Numbered from the stretch's first letter, positions 43,001 to 51,823 are shown. The stretch is DNA of 64,000 bases from Methanoregulaceae archaeon UBA467 (GCA_002503825.1 DASP01000007.1:62001-126000), one strand, 5' to 3'. Notes: a model not told the origin generated them from the sequence alone. Numbers and translations: made by a program.

Positions 43001-43965
43001 GTAGTGACAATTCCGACAAGAGGGTGGTCAAAATAAGACTGCAACCGTTTCTTTTCCGACCTTAATTCATTTTCAGCCCTGTTTTCCTTGATAATCTGCC
43101 AGAGCGCCCTCATAAGGAGGGTAATCTGGGTAACGTCGGCACTGTCATAATCATGTTGTTTGTTTCCCACACCCGCAACCATGACGATCCTGCTGCCGTC
43201 AAAGACCGGGACATTCATATGCCGGATAAGATGCACATGCCCATCGGGACAGCCTTTTTTCAGCGGGTTGGCTGCAGCATAATCATTCGTGATGACGGCC
43301 CTTCGCTGGCGTACTGCTTCGCCCCACAGGCCCGTATTTTTTACAGCGTATTCTATTGGTTTATTCGAGATCCGGCACTCATCCAGGGCCTGTCGTGACC
43401 ATGCATACATGGTCAGCACCGTTTCGTCCTCGTTTAAAAATGAAAGGTACCCGATCCGGCTTTTGGTAAGTTCTATCGCCTTTTCAAGAGCGTAATTACT
43501 AAACTCCTGCTGAGTTGCAGAAGTCATGCGGTACAGATCGATTATGGCGGAAAGGCGTGACTCATTTAATTTCACTTCTTCTTCGGCTTTTTTCCGGTTT
43601 ACCGCCTGCTCAATCAGATTTTTTAATTCAGCAAACTGGGATTTCGGGTCCCCCCCTTTCTGGAGATAAAACGATGCCCCATAATTGAGGGCTTCGATTG
43701 CAACATGTTCCCGCCCTCTCCCGGTAAAAATAATGAACGGGATCTCGGGAGTATCCGATTTTACTGTTTTTAAAAGGTCAATCCCATTCATCCCCGGCAT
43801 TTCATAATCAGAGACGATAATATCAAAATCTCCCGATTTCAGGACCTGAAGTGCATTATACCCTGATTCCGAGAGGGTCACCTTCATCGTCCCTCCCATC
43901 TCAAGAAATATCTGCGCTACATCAAGCAGGGCGGGTTCATCATCGACGAGCAGAACCGAGATCAT
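40045..43965 (-). CDS. Hybrid sensory histidine kinase: receiver, GAF and multiple PAS domains
   Basis: A very large cytosolic two-component kinase, 1306 aa from ATG 43965. Order: receiver (VLLVDDEPALLDVAQIF, phospho-Asp in VSDYEMPGMNG, KxG segment FYLQKGGDP) at residues 1-120; a GAF-like domain about 150-310; five or six PAS/PAC repeats from about 325 to 1060 (each ending in a typical YIVSFVQDIS-type strand); histidine-kinase H-box GRMTRHDVNNRLSVLSGY near 1095; HATPase near 1190-1290 (ENALEYG, MVEDDGVGI, GYGLFLVREI). No membrane segment is visible. An ATG at 44013 is also in frame. Its output target is not evident. The N-terminal receiver placed before the sensors is typical of methanogen kinases. 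Confidence 0.9.
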   Translation of the reverse strand: MISVLLVDDEPALLDVAQIFLEMGGTMKVTLSESGYNALQVLKSGDFDIIVSDYEMPGMNGIDLLKTVKSDTPEIPFIIFTGRGREHVAIEALNYGASFYLQKGGDPKSQFAELKNLIEQAVNRKKAEEEVKLNESRLSAIIDLYRMTSATQQEFSNYALEKAIELTKSRIGYLSFLNEDETVLTMYAWSRQALDECRISNKPIEYAVKNTGLWGEAVRQRRAVITNDYAAANPLKKGCPDGHVHLIRHMNVPVFDGSRIVMVAGVGNKQHDYDSADVTQITLLMRALWQIIKENRAENELRSEKKRLQSYFDHPLVGIVTTSPAMKWLSGNEKFCSIFGYSRDEVADRSWTDITLPGDLENEKKTYELIISGELQDKTLRKKYLRNDGTEISVEVSSMPVRNEAGEVDYIVSFVQDISGLIRTQEELVASNLQMARTLGELKATQASLSDYIMRLEQEEKSLKESEERYRSLVENISAGIFRASATDGWELQCSSMGFLRMLGYDTRDSLNGTPFFKLFSDEREFTKLSDAVSAGGVARGYETVLKKNDGVTIPVQVTAILKQNDPETPGWIDVIVEDLTGRKVAEEAIRENEEKFRNIVETAPSLLTFCDINGINVYVSPNCQTLTGFTTGELKTSIIDWVYEDDRERVDTQLRDIFRKRCGGRNLEYRGVKKDGGTWYASTSWEPLSDKYGHFSGFVMQTIDITGKKEAEVAREEYERKYHDVLNNLPDIIYIADNSGNIVFMNKKGLEAFEVTGEEMINQPFTPNVHPDDLAEGVRIYQDVISRGNSALNYECRFVARRGKGRVFPVIQNVTPVFDKSGNITGSQGIALDISEKKKAEDALRKSEERLKMIAEQMPGTLWTTDTALCFTSSYGAGLGKIGLNPNQVVGLPLHEFYHGHHGVDIAVEMHKRALKGESVEYGAQFNGRVFSSHVEPLRSADGTIIGTLGVAFDITEQKMAENALFDAEATMRTFFNTLPEAAFLIDTGGRLLLANEAFIAEAHLEPDSIPGKDIFGLISPEQADAVKQHLRMVVSDGKPVVFEEKKNNKIFMHALYPVRDEDGNVSRTAVIITDVTGRKNAEEAISMMNRKLTLLGRMTRHDVNNRLSVLSGYLDLTREIVDDPRVLSYIRKEERAVTAIMHLLNFAGSYQDVGMKEPSWQDVADAVRKSAYLLELRYVTVYLDICGLEVYADPLFEKVFYNLIENALEYGKKISKILISASESGECLTIMVEDDGVGIAESEKERIFEPGVGQNTGYGLFLVREILSMTGFSIREVGVQNAGAKFEIKIPAGYYRFTGPAVPP

Positions 43966-44084
43966 GGAGATACACACATGAAAATATCTTTGTGCACAGA
44001 TAGAGATACTCATTTTAAGATGAGTTTTTAAAAATAAAAGGCTATTGAAAAATTTCTTTTAAAATCACGACAACCCGGTAATTA

Positions 44085-44849
44085 TTATACTGCTCTCATC
44101 AGCGTGCCCTTCCCGCGGTTGGCAACGTCACCCCTGAAGATCTCCATCCTGACCTTCTTTCCTTCAAAATCGACCTCTTTGATACCGAGGGATTTGAATG
44201 TGGGGAGCAGGTCGTTAATTTTTCCAAAAACCATGCAGGTACCCCCGGTCATATTCCCGCACGGGCGGGAACAGGATCCTTCGATTACCAGGGTTCCTTC
44301 CCTGAGTTCGACTCCGGCAAGATCCCCGGCGTTCCCGTGTATCCGGACCTCGCCCCCCGAAAGGTACTCGGCGGTGAAGTCTCCTGCATTTCCCATCACC
44401 TCGATCCGGCCTCCCCGTACCCCTCTTTTTTCACCCCTGTACCCGGCAGCACAGTAATGCCCTGCATTCCCGAGGCACGTAATCTTTCCACCTCTCATCT
44501 CCCTTCCAAGCCACGAGTCTGCATTGCCTTGGATGACAATTTCACCCGCACTCATGAAATTCCCGCAATGCATGCCGATATCGCCTTCAACCACGATGCG
44601 TCCGGCATTCATATATTCCCCGACCCGCTTTATCATCCCGGTATCGCCGCGAAGGATAATCTCGACCTGGTCGGGAGATACGGCCGGGCCCTCAACCGAG
44701 ATGTAAAAAAGATCATCGAGCACCCGCTCCTTGTTGCCTTCAAAGACAGTTATGTCGGTCCCCCTCAAAAAGTTCTGGGGAATGATAGTTTCAGCCTCGA
44801 TTGGTATCCGCGGTTTTTTTCTGGGTTTTGTCTCAAGAATGACCTTCAT
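44085..44849 (-). CDS. fwdC: Formylmethanofuran dehydrogenase subunit C
   Basis: Beta-helix subunit of the first enzyme of CO2-to-methane reduction. 254 aa with the GltB C-terminal-like right-handed helix: repeated G-x-x-G units (MNAGRIVVEGDIGMHCGNFMSAGEIVIQGNADSWLGREMRGG in parts; GNAGDFTAEYLSGGEVRIHGNAGDLAGVELREG), and a conserved RPCGNMTGG turn. The start overlaps the fwdA stop (ATGA, 44846-44849). It closes the operon of D-B-A-C order, downstream of the Eha genes. Confidence 0.95.
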   Translation of the reverse strand: MKVILETKPRKKPRIPIEAETIIPQNFLRGTDITVFEGNKERVLDDLFYISVEGPAVSPDQVEIILRGDTGMIKRVGEYMNAGRIVVEGDIGMHCGNFMSAGEIVIQGNADSWLGREMRGGKITCLGNAGHYCAAGYRGEKRGVRGGRIEVMGNAGDFTAEYLSGGEVRIHGNAGDLAGVELREGTLVIEGSCSRPCGNMTGGTCMVFGKINDLLPTFKSLGIKEVDFEGKKVRMEIFRGDVANRGKGTLMRAV

Positions 44850-46546
44850 AAGTCCGCCTCCGTCTCGATACAGACCCCCCGCGGGAGGTATACGTCCTGG
44901 ACAGGATAATTGCTCATCCTGACCGTGTAGTACTCCTGAAACTTCCTGACAAAATCAGGGTCGTTTGAAAGGTTATACTCTTCCGGGACCTTCGGTTTTA
45001 CCCAGATAGTGCTGTTTGCTCCATCCACTATCACCTCACCATTCCTCGAGACGACACGTCCCCTTTTTATCGTGAATTTTGTGCGTGAAAAGCCGGCAAT
45101 GACCTGCTGGTACTGGGTCGACGGGTCGATTTCACTCGTCTTCAGCGGATAGATCGCCACGTCAGCCTCAGCACCGGGTGCAAGGTGCCCTTTTCCAATA
45201 TCCCGGATACCAAGGGCCTTTGCCTGTGCGGACCGGGTCATTATTGCGATCTCGTTCCAGTCCAGTTCCCTGTCGATCGCAAAAAGGGGAACATGATGTT
45301 CGGTCCTCGGTTCGAGGAGGGCACACTCCTGGTCCCGTAATTTTTTACTCATCAGGAGAGCGATGATCTCGGGATATTTGACAAAAGGTGCGCCGTTGGG
45401 GTTATCGGTGCTGAGGAGGCATTGCCAAGGATTCTTTGTGAGCAGGGCAAGTTCAAGGCCGATCGCCCACATGACACAGTTGACCATGCTCTTCCTGAAA
45501 TAATAGACCGGGATAATCCCGGATCCCGTTTCCAGTTCCACGTCATGATTGCTCCATTTGTTACGGTGGAGCATGTAGAGTTTGAACTCCATGGGACCGT
45601 CTGCAGTCATGGTCGTAGTCCTGCCGAACATGATCTGTCCCATGTCGATAGTGACCTGAGGGGTGTTATTCACCGCTTTGCAGATCTCCTCGCTCTTTGA
45701 ATCGATGTCGCGCCATGTCGTGCCCCCGTACGAGTGAAACTGCACATGGGTGAGATAGAGGCTCTGTCTCGTCTTATTGAGGTCAGGGACAAGACCTATG
45801 GTATCCAGTGTGGTCTGGTAGTTACCTGGCACACCGAGGTTGTTGCAATGGAGATGGACAGAGTGGGGGAGGCGGAGGACTTCATTTGCCCTGATCATCG
45901 TCCCGATGATCTCTGCCGGGGTCACCTCGAAATTCGGAACCGTATCATGAATACCGCTGACATCCTCCCCCCAACCCCATGCTTCGGTACCACCCGGGTT
46001 CGTGAGCTTGATGGCAAATCCCCTCGCGGCTTTCAGGTACCATGCGACAACCGCAGCAGTCCTCCTGACGTCCTTGTCCCGTACCGCCTCCATGATGGCC
46101 CAGTTGCCGTCAAAGAGCGTGTTGGCCATCATGTCCTGGTGCGGGGTTGCGGTGAATTCCTCGTGAGTATGACGCGCCTCGAGCGGGGCCATCGCCCCCT
46201 CGAGGAGGGTCGTGTATCCCATGTTGCTGTAACGGTACGAGTTCCCAAAGGTTGTGGGAACACTGTACCCCGAGGTCACGTGCATGCACCCGTTGCGTGC
46301 CGTCCTCCCCGCCCGCATGTCTTCAGGGCTCATGTAACGGCCAAAATTGACTTTTGTCCCGCATACATGGGTGTGGGAATCTACTCCGCCCGGGAGTGTC
46401 AGGCACCCGGCGGCGTCGATGACCTGTGCGTTTCCTGACACTTCCTCGACAATACGGCCGTCCCTTATGGAGATATCCATTATTTCGCCATTGATCCCGT
46501 TCAAAGGGTCGATTACACAGGCGTTGCGTATCAGGAGTTCACTCAT
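44846..46546 (-). CDS. fwdA: Formylmethanofuran dehydrogenase subunit A
   Basis: Amidohydrolase-like subunit that condenses formate with methanofuran. 566 aa: VDSHTHVCGTKVNFGRYM (metal-binding H-x-H region), AIKLTNPGGTEAWGWG (the Lys that is carboxylated in the binuclear zinc site), HLHCNNLGVPGNYQTTL, HVQFHSYGG, STDNPNGAPFVKYPEI (quoted in parts), all as expected. It starts with ATGA overlap at the fwdB stop. The subunit is catalytically complete by motif. Confidence 0.96.
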   Translation of the reverse strand: MSELLIRNACVIDPLNGINGEIMDISIRDGRIVEEVSGNAQVIDAAGCLTLPGGVDSHTHVCGTKVNFGRYMSPEDMRAGRTARNGCMHVTSGYSVPTTFGNSYRYSNMGYTTLLEGAMAPLEARHTHEEFTATPHQDMMANTLFDGNWAIMEAVRDKDVRRTAAVVAWYLKAARGFAIKLTNPGGTEAWGWGEDVSGIHDTVPNFEVTPAEIIGTMIRANEVLRLPHSVHLHCNNLGVPGNYQTTLDTIGLVPDLNKTRQSLYLTHVQFHSYGGTTWRDIDSKSEEICKAVNNTPQVTIDMGQIMFGRTTTMTADGPMEFKLYMLHRNKWSNHDVELETGSGIIPVYYFRKSMVNCVMWAIGLELALLTKNPWQCLLSTDNPNGAPFVKYPEIIALLMSKKLRDQECALLEPRTEHHVPLFAIDRELDWNEIAIMTRSAQAKALGIRDIGKGHLAPGAEADVAIYPLKTSEIDPSTQYQQVIAGFSRTKFTIKRGRVVSRNGEVIVDGANSTIWVKPKVPEEYNLSNDPDFVRKFQEYYTVRMSNYPVQDVYLPRGVCIETEADL

Positions 46547-47832
46547 GGCCCCTTCTCCTTCAGAACGATCTGGTAAATTTTTTCAAGGATTTCACGGTCA
46601 CTCGGATACCGGCTCTTGTAGAGCATTCTCGTCCTGATTGGTACACCGTCCATCCGGTAGGCCGTGCCTTCGGAATCTATACCGGTCACCGCCACCGGTA
46701 TCTGGAGGTGGCTTAAATGAGTCGTGACATTGACATGGGGATCTATCAGGATAGTCGGTATTTCTGCAAGGTGCCTGCAGCACTGCTTTGGAAAATGGGC
46801 CCCGGGATCGCTTGCCACCACGAGGCAGGCATCGCATTCGCCCCGCCTGAGAATATCGATGCTGGTTGTCTCGCCCGGGTTGTAGAACGCTATTCCGCGT
46901 GCAAAATCGACGGCGAAGGGATAGCCTGATATCCAGGTAAAGACTTCGTTTGACCCGTACACGTTCCAGTGTCCTCTCATCGGCGAGATGGTGAACTTTG
47001 TAAACCGGTTCAGTTCTTCTGTCAGTTCCACGGCGTTCCTGATATTTTTGTACTTTCCGCGTGACATGGTGAGACCGAGACCAAAGAAAATTGCACCAAA
47101 CTTTGCATTCATGCACATCTCTGCGACACGCACGAGTTGTTCGCGTGCCACTCCCGACACATAGGAAGGTATGATATCCGCCTTTCCCCTGACAATCGCC
47201 CGCAGCGCAGAAAGAACCGCATAATCCCCGCCCGGCTCGATGTGCATAAATTCATCTGCAATATTTGATGTTTCGGTCTCCCTCACATCTGCGACAATCA
47301 CTTTGCGCTCAAGAAACGCACCTTTCACAAAAAAACCGTCGGCATAGGTGGTATACCTGCTCATGTGACGGGGATGTGCTTCGATCGGGTTTGCACCCCA
47401 GTAGACGATCACATCGGCCCTGTTCTTTACCTGGCCTAAAGTACAGCCCGGGTGACCAACCTCCTGGATTGCCATGATGGACGGGCCGTGGCAGACTGTT
47501 GACGTATTGTCAATAACCGCCCCGAGGAGTTCTGCGAGGTGGACACCGATGCTCTGTGCCTCCCCGTTCGTACCGCTCCACCCGTAGAGAAGGGGCCGGT
47601 CTGCCTCAAGCAGTATCTGTGCCGTTGTTTCAATTGCCTCGTCGTAGGAGACCGGATGCCATGTCCTGCCATCCCTTTTTATGGGGGCCTGCAGGCGGTT
47701 GTCCCCGGTGAACTTTTCATGTGCGAGAGTGCAGCCGTTTTCAACACTCACCACCGTTGTACCTTGCACCTCTACCACAAGGTCATCACACAGGCATCCG
47801 CAAAACGGGCATATCACATCTTCAATCCTCAT
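46543..47832 (-). CDS. fwdB: Formylmethanofuran dehydrogenase subunit B
   Basis: Molybdopterin (W or Mo) subunit that reduces CO2 to formate. 429 aa from ATG 47832: N-terminal iron-sulfur motif CPFCGCLCDD, then NTSTVCHGPSI with Cys (no selenocysteine) as the metal ligand, WGANPIEAHPRHMSRYTTY, SPMRGHWNVYGSNEVF. Upstream in-frame sequence to 47988 is not homologous and overlaps fwdD, so the 47832 start is used (11-nt overlap with the fwdD end). The W-type or Mo-type isoform cannot be told from sequence alone. Confidence 0.95.
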   Translation of the reverse strand: MRIEDVICPFCGCLCDDLVVEVQGTTVVSVENGCTLAHEKFTGDNRLQAPIKRDGRTWHPVSYDEAIETTAQILLEADRPLLYGWSGTNGEAQSIGVHLAELLGAVIDNTSTVCHGPSIMAIQEVGHPGCTLGQVKNRADVIVYWGANPIEAHPRHMSRYTTYADGFFVKGAFLERKVIVADVRETETSNIADEFMHIEPGGDYAVLSALRAIVRGKADIIPSYVSGVAREQLVRVAEMCMNAKFGAIFFGLGLTMSRGKYKNIRNAVELTEELNRFTKFTISPMRGHWNVYGSNEVFTWISGYPFAVDFARGIAFYNPGETTSIDILRRGECDACLVVASDPGAHFPKQCCRHLAEIPTILIDPHVNVTTHLSHLQIPVAVTGIDSEGTAYRMDGVPIRTRMLYKSRYPSDREILEKIYQIVLKEKGP

Positions 47833-48211
47833 ACGGCCATCCTCCACACTCTTCCATAAGACGTGACACAGGAACGACGTCCTCGTCCGTGGACTCGATA
47901 TGGACCATCGTCGTCTTGAAATCCGGCATCCCGGTCCCATGGGTTTCACCGTCGATGATATGGTTGGCATACGGGCCAAGCGAGACAAAGACTTCGCCCC
48001 TCTTCAGCGACTGGCAGGAGAATGCCTTCATAACCACGGATCCGGCCGGGCTGCTCATCTTGATATTCACGCCATCCTCGAGATCGAGTTCCATCATGTC
48101 CACAGGGTTCATCCGGCATGCAGATGCTTCGTCACGGTACCCGTCAGAATTTTTACGCTCGACATAACTTCCCTGTTTTATTGTCCGGCCGGTATTGAGC
48201 ACAAAATTCAT
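47822..48211 (-). CDS. fwdD: Formylmethanofuran dehydrogenase subunit D
   Basis: 129-aa molybdopterin-dinucleotide-binding subunit: FVLNTGRTIKQGSYVERKNSDGYRDEASACRMNP (in parts; the RTIxQG motif binds the cofactor), MELDLEDGVNIKMSS, VFVSLGPYANHIIDGETHGTGMPDFK. The fold is a double-psi barrel as in the C-terminal domain of formate dehydrogenases. It begins four bases inside the upstream ferredoxin gene (ATGA overlap at 48208-48211), linking Eha and Fwd transcription. Confidence 0.94.
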   Translation of the reverse strand: MNFVLNTGRTIKQGSYVERKNSDGYRDEASACRMNPVDMMELDLEDGVNIKMSSPAGSVVMKAFSCQSLKRGEVFVSLGPYANHIIDGETHGTGMPDFKTTMVHIESTDEDVVPVSRLMEECGGWPYED

Positions 48212-48816
48212 TGCATTTCCTCCCCGGCCTGCACCGCTTCAAGGAGCCGTGCAACGGTGATCGCTTCATTCGGGCAGTGATGTTCACAGGTCTTGCATCC
48301 CGTGCATTTCTCCTCGTGCACAACAAGACATTTTCCTTCGTTCACCCGCAGGAGCAGCCCTTCATTTGATGCACGGCCCCCGTGAGACATCTGGGTGTCT
48401 ATTACCTTGTTCACCGGGCAGGCGACGGCACAGTTGCCGCAGCCCATGCACAGTTCCGGATCGACCCTGATTTTAAATGAGAATGAAAGTGCCGTACCGT
48501 CCCTTCCCGTTGAATCTAGTATCCGCCCGCTTGTGAGTACCCCGTTCGGACATGCCTCGACACACAGCCCGCACCTGATACAATGACCCTTATGGATCCG
48601 CGGCTGCCATCCCTGAGGGGTCCGGAGTACATCGATGGCTCCCGGCGCAGGGCAGGCCATCATGCAAAAGAGGGAATGCGTGCAGGTCTTTCCTGAAAGA
48701 ACCGGAAAATCCCTGAAATATGGGGGCGACTCAAGCGGTGCAGTCCTCGCGGTAAAGAATTTACTGAACCACTCACGCCTTGCAAATTCCTTGATGTAAT
48801 ACAGGACAGACTTCAT
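48208..48816 (-). CDS. Polyferredoxin linking Eha and formylmethanofuran dehydrogenase
   Basis: 202-aa iron-sulfur protein from ATG 48816 with four cysteine clusters: CTHSLFCMMACPAPG, CIRCGLCVEACPNGV, CMGCGNCAVACPVN and CTGCKTCEHHCPNE; the first is a degenerate [4Fe-4S] site, the others are canonical CxxCxxCxxxCP. It sits in the position of the Eha ferredoxin subunits (EhaP/Q). Located between the hydrogenase large subunit and fwdD, it probably carries electrons from the hydrogenase toward the Fwd complex. The ATG is one base after the ehaO stop. Confidence 0.85.
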   Translation of the reverse strand: MKSVLYYIKEFARREWFSKFFTARTAPLESPPYFRDFPVLSGKTCTHSLFCMMACPAPGAIDVLRTPQGWQPRIHKGHCIRCGLCVEACPNGVLTSGRILDSTGRDGTALSFSFKIRVDPELCMGCGNCAVACPVNKVIDTQMSHGGRASNEGLLLRVNEGKCLVVHEEKCTGCKTCEHHCPNEAITVARLLEAVQAGEEMQ

Positions 48817-48817
48817 C

Positions 48818-49906
48818 TTATCTCTCGGTGCATGCGATGCAGGGGTCGGCGCTGACAAATGTTGAAGGGACATCGGCAATGGATGCCGCGTCCTTTAACA
48901 TGTAATGACAGCACGCCTCGATATTCATGATTGAGGGGGTCTGAATCGAAATATCGAGTATCCTTCCTGCATCGTCGGTTTTTATAAAGTAGGTGAGTTC
49001 TCCCCTCGGCGCCTCGCCACAATACACTATTTCACCTGCGCCCGGTATCCCGCCACCCCTGACCGGTCCTTCCGGAAGTAGTGCCGAACATCTGCGTATA
49101 AGTTCGATACTCTGGAGCAGCTCGTCGAACCGGATCATAATACGGGAGAAATTATCGCATCCATCACGTGAAACCGGGGTAAACTGAAGTTTCTGGTAGG
49201 TGGGGTGCTGCAGCCTGCGATCGATTTCGGGCATTCCGCTCGCACGGGCGGTCGGTCCCACTGCATGTGCCTCCAGTGCGGCTTCCTTTGAGAGTATCCC
49301 GATATCCCGGCTCCTCAGGCCGATGAGAGACCCGCCTTCGAACATCCCCATGTATCGCCTGACATCGGTCTCTATTGCATCGAGCGAGGCGAGGAGGGAT
49401 TCACGGTCTTCTTCACGCAGGTCGAACCGTACACCTCCCGGAACAATATAGGCGCAGGTGACACGTGCTCCCGTAATCAGCTCGAGCAGGTCCATGACCT
49501 TCTCTCTCATGTCAAGGAGGTACATTCCGAGTGTTTCGTGCTCAATCGTGTAGCAGTATGAAAAATTGGCAAGGGTATGGCTCTGCATACGGTCAAGTTC
49601 GTTGACGACGACACGAAGGAGCGCTGCTCTTTCAGGAACTTCGATGCCGCTCATCTTCTCAAGCGCTTCGATAAAGACCATGTTATGGATTACAGAACAG
49701 ATACCGCAGACCCGTTCGGCAAGGAACATGACCTCCTGCCACGGCCTTCCCTTCATGATACGCTCGATGCCTTTTTTCATGTACCCGAGCTCGACCTCTG
49801 CACCGGTTACAAACTCTCCCTTTGTCTCGCACTTGACACGGGCAGGCTCCTTGAAGCAGGGGTGGATTGGACCGAGGGGAATGGATACATCCACGGTTTT
49901 TTTCAT
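48818..49906 (-). CDS. ehaO: Energy-converting hydrogenase large subunit EhaO
   Basis: NiFe-hydrogenase large subunit of group 4 (Eha type), 362 aa. Both nickel-binding pairs are intact: ERVCGICSVIHNM near residue 65 and SADPCIACTER at the C-terminus, which has no cleavable extension after DPCxxC beyond three residues. ATG 49906 follows GAGGTGAAG and overlaps the ehaN stop as ATGA. H2 oxidation here is coupled to ion influx to reduce ferredoxin, which feeds formylmethanofuran synthesis and anabolism. Confidence 0.92.
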   Translation of the reverse strand: MKKTVDVSIPLGPIHPCFKEPARVKCETKGEFVTGAEVELGYMKKGIERIMKGRPWQEVMFLAERVCGICSVIHNMVFIEALEKMSGIEVPERAALLRVVVNELDRMQSHTLANFSYCYTIEHETLGMYLLDMREKVMDLLELITGARVTCAYIVPGGVRFDLREEDRESLLASLDAIETDVRRYMGMFEGGSLIGLRSRDIGILSKEAALEAHAVGPTARASGMPEIDRRLQHPTYQKLQFTPVSRDGCDNFSRIMIRFDELLQSIELIRRCSALLPEGPVRGGGIPGAGEIVYCGEAPRGELTYFIKTDDAGRILDISIQTPSIMNIEACCHYMLKDAASIADVPSTFVSADPCIACTER

Positions 49907-50358
49907 CGTTTCTTCACCTCGTAGTCTTTGAATACAACCGGCGCCAGAGAAAGAACTGCATTGAGAATCTCGGTAGGACGTGGCGGACACCCGGGAACGC
50001 TCGCCGCTATCGGAATGTGTTTCGATACCGGTGGATCGATGTACGTATGCGGCCGGTTGAACAGGCAGCCGGATATGGGACAGTTGCCGATCGCAATTGC
50101 GACTTTCGGCTCCGGGATCTTATTCCAGACCATCTCGAGTTTTTCCTCCCACCCGGGGGTATACGCGCCGATTACAAGCAGGATATCTGCTTCCCTCGGG
50201 TTATTATGGACGTAAATACCATATTGCTCGATATCGTACCGTGGGGCAAGACAGGCGAGAACCTCGATATCACACCCGTTGCACGAACCTACATCCACGT
50301 AGCTGACATGGATCGATTTCGACCTGACATAATTTTTTATCGACTGCAGCAGGGTCAT
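49903..50358 (-). CDS. ehaN: Energy-converting hydrogenase small subunit EhaN
   Basis: NuoB-like small subunit, 151 aa, holding the proximal [4Fe-4S] cluster: VDVGSCNGCDIEVLA (CxxC), IGNCPISGCLF and SVPGCPPRPTEI provide the four cysteines. ADILLVIGAYTPG is the conserved Rossmann-like strand. It partners EhaO. ATGA overlap with ehaO. Confidence 0.93.
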   Translation of the reverse strand: MTLLQSIKNYVRSKSIHVSYVDVGSCNGCDIEVLACLAPRYDIEQYGIYVHNNPREADILLVIGAYTPGWEEKLEMVWNKIPEPKVAIAIGNCPISGCLFNRPHTYIDPPVSKHIPIAASVPGCPPRPTEILNAVLSLAPVVFKDYEVKKR

Positions 50359-50744
50359 CGGCTTAATACCTCCCCGAGCATGGCTTTTCCAATCCGTATT
50401 GCCTCTTCTTCCGGTTTCCCTTCGGCGACCAGCATCTCCACCTCGTCTATAACGGGTTCAATCTGTTTTTTCCCAAAAAGGGGGATGTAACGGGTATAGA
50501 GTTCCATTCCAAGCTCGCGGGCAACAGGCTCCATCAGAGAATCATCTTTTTTCCCGGCCTCGTAACGGGCCGGGATATTTTCCATGAGCATCATGTCAAA
50601 ATGTCTGATGATATATCTCCTGAGCTGCTGTACCCCGACCTGGAGATCGGCCGCGATTTCCCGTACAACGCGGTCATGCCTGCCGCTCACGAGAATGGCG
50701 TATTTCATCGCGGTCAGGTCTTTTTCATAGATTACCGCGCTCAT
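50355..50744 (-). CDS. ehaM: DUF1959 protein, Eha subunit M
   Basis: 129 aa from ATG 50744 (SAVIYEKDLTAMKYAI). It carries the DUF1959 pattern: VVREIAADLQVGVQQLRRYIIRHFDMMLMENIPARYE (in parts). This soluble subunit sits at the M position of Methanothermobacter eha operons. It overlaps ehaN by ATGA and the preceding membrane gene by four bases. Its mechanistic role is unknown. Confidence 0.85.
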   Translation of the reverse strand: MSAVIYEKDLTAMKYAILVSGRHDRVVREIAADLQVGVQQLRRYIIRHFDMMLMENIPARYEAGKKDDSLMEPVARELGMELYTRYIPLFGKKQIEPVIDEVEMLVAEGKPEEEAIRIGKAMLGEVLSR

Positions 50745-50983
50745 AACAGGCCTCCTGTTTTGAGCAGGCTGTAGACGACAAAGAGAAATATCATTGACCA
50801 CACCGCTGTATTTTCCCATTTTTTCAGGCTGTCTTCTTCTTCATACCAGAATATCCCGATTGCAATCATCAGGAATACGCCGACTGCAATCCCCTCAAAG
50901 CGGACCTCCCATGCCTGCACGATCTGCACGACCGTGAGGAGAATATACAGCAGTCCTGCTGAAAGCACGATTTCACGGATCAT
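50741..50983 (-). CDS. Small Eha membrane subunit (EhaK/EhaL position)
   Basis: 80 aa from ATG 50983 with about three hydrophobic helices (LSAGLLYILLTVVQIVQAW, GIAVGVFLMIAIGIFW, TAVWSMIFLFVVYSLL). Only one small gene sits here, where Methanothermobacter has both ehaK and ehaL, so I leave the letter open. The start overlaps the ehaJ stop as ATGA. Confidence 0.75.
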   Translation of the reverse strand: MIREIVLSAGLLYILLTVVQIVQAWEVRFEGIAVGVFLMIAIGIFWYEEEDSLKKWENTAVWSMIFLFVVYSLLKTGGLL

Positions 50984-51822
50984 CCGGTCCACCCCAGGTA
51001 TAAAGCATAAATAAGCATCAGTCCTGCAATTCCAGTCTGTATCGTGACACTGTCAAAGGGTGAGAGCATGGGACAGAGTGCGCAGACAAACGCGAGCGTA
51101 ATGATTATCAGCACCATTGCAAGCAGCAGCCATGCAAAGGGAACCGCACCAAAGAACACGATGACAAACGTCATCAGGAGGACATAGCTCTTGAGCCCGT
51201 TACAAATCTCGAGGCCTGCCCGCCATACACCGAAGTGCTCGGTCTTGTAGCCGCTCACCAGTTCTTTTGCTTCCACCACTGAAAACGGGCCATATGGCAT
51301 TTTTGACAGGATCACCATATACATGGCGAATGCGGCAAGGGGGATGATGAAGATGAGCGGGCCGTGGACCTGCTGGTAATCGATAATATCTGATAGCATC
51401 AGCGATTTTGTATAGATGGCAATGGCTGCGATACTTACAAAGAGGGGGATCTCTGATGCCGCCGAAATAACCGAACGCACCCCTCCGAACTTTCCGTAGG
51501 GAGACCCTGACGAGAGTCCGAACCCGTGTTCAACTATCTTGTGAAGCATGTAAATGCCAAATATGATCAGGATGCTCTCTCCTGCAAGCACAACAAAGAG
51601 TGCCGCAGTCCATATCCCGATCGCAATCAGGACCACCCCCACAAACAGGGTATCGCTTGCAGTTGCAGGAATCCATGTGACCTTGAATGCAAACTTGAGC
51701 ATGTGCAGGATCTCCTGCCAGACAGGCGGGCCGGGCCGTCTCTGGATCCGTGCGATGGTCTTCCGGTGTATCCCAAGGAGCAGGAGCCCGAAAAATATCG
51801 CAAAAATCAGATATGGAATCAT
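50980..51822 (-). CDS. ehaJ: Energy-converting hydrogenase subunit EhaJ (NuoH-like)
   Basis: Membrane subunit connecting the hydrogenase arm to the ion pump, 280 aa, about eight helices. Family features: RKTIARIQRRPGPP (NuoH-type RxQxRxGP loop), GSPYGKFGGVRSVISAASEIPL, MPYGPFSVVEAKELVSGYKTEH (quoted in parts). Gene order I-J-(K/L) as in other eha operons. Confidence 0.9.
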   Translation of the reverse strand: MIPYLIFAIFFGLLLLGIHRKTIARIQRRPGPPVWQEILHMLKFAFKVTWIPATASDTLFVGVVLIAIGIWTAALFVVLAGESILIIFGIYMLHKIVEHGFGLSSGSPYGKFGGVRSVISAASEIPLFVSIAAIAIYTKSLMLSDIIDYQQVHGPLIFIIPLAAFAMYMVILSKMPYGPFSVVEAKELVSGYKTEHFGVWRAGLEICNGLKSYVLLMTFVIVFFGAVPFAWLLLAMVLIIITLAFVCALCPMLSPFDSVTIQTGIAGLMLIYALYLGWTG

Positions 51823-51823
51823 G

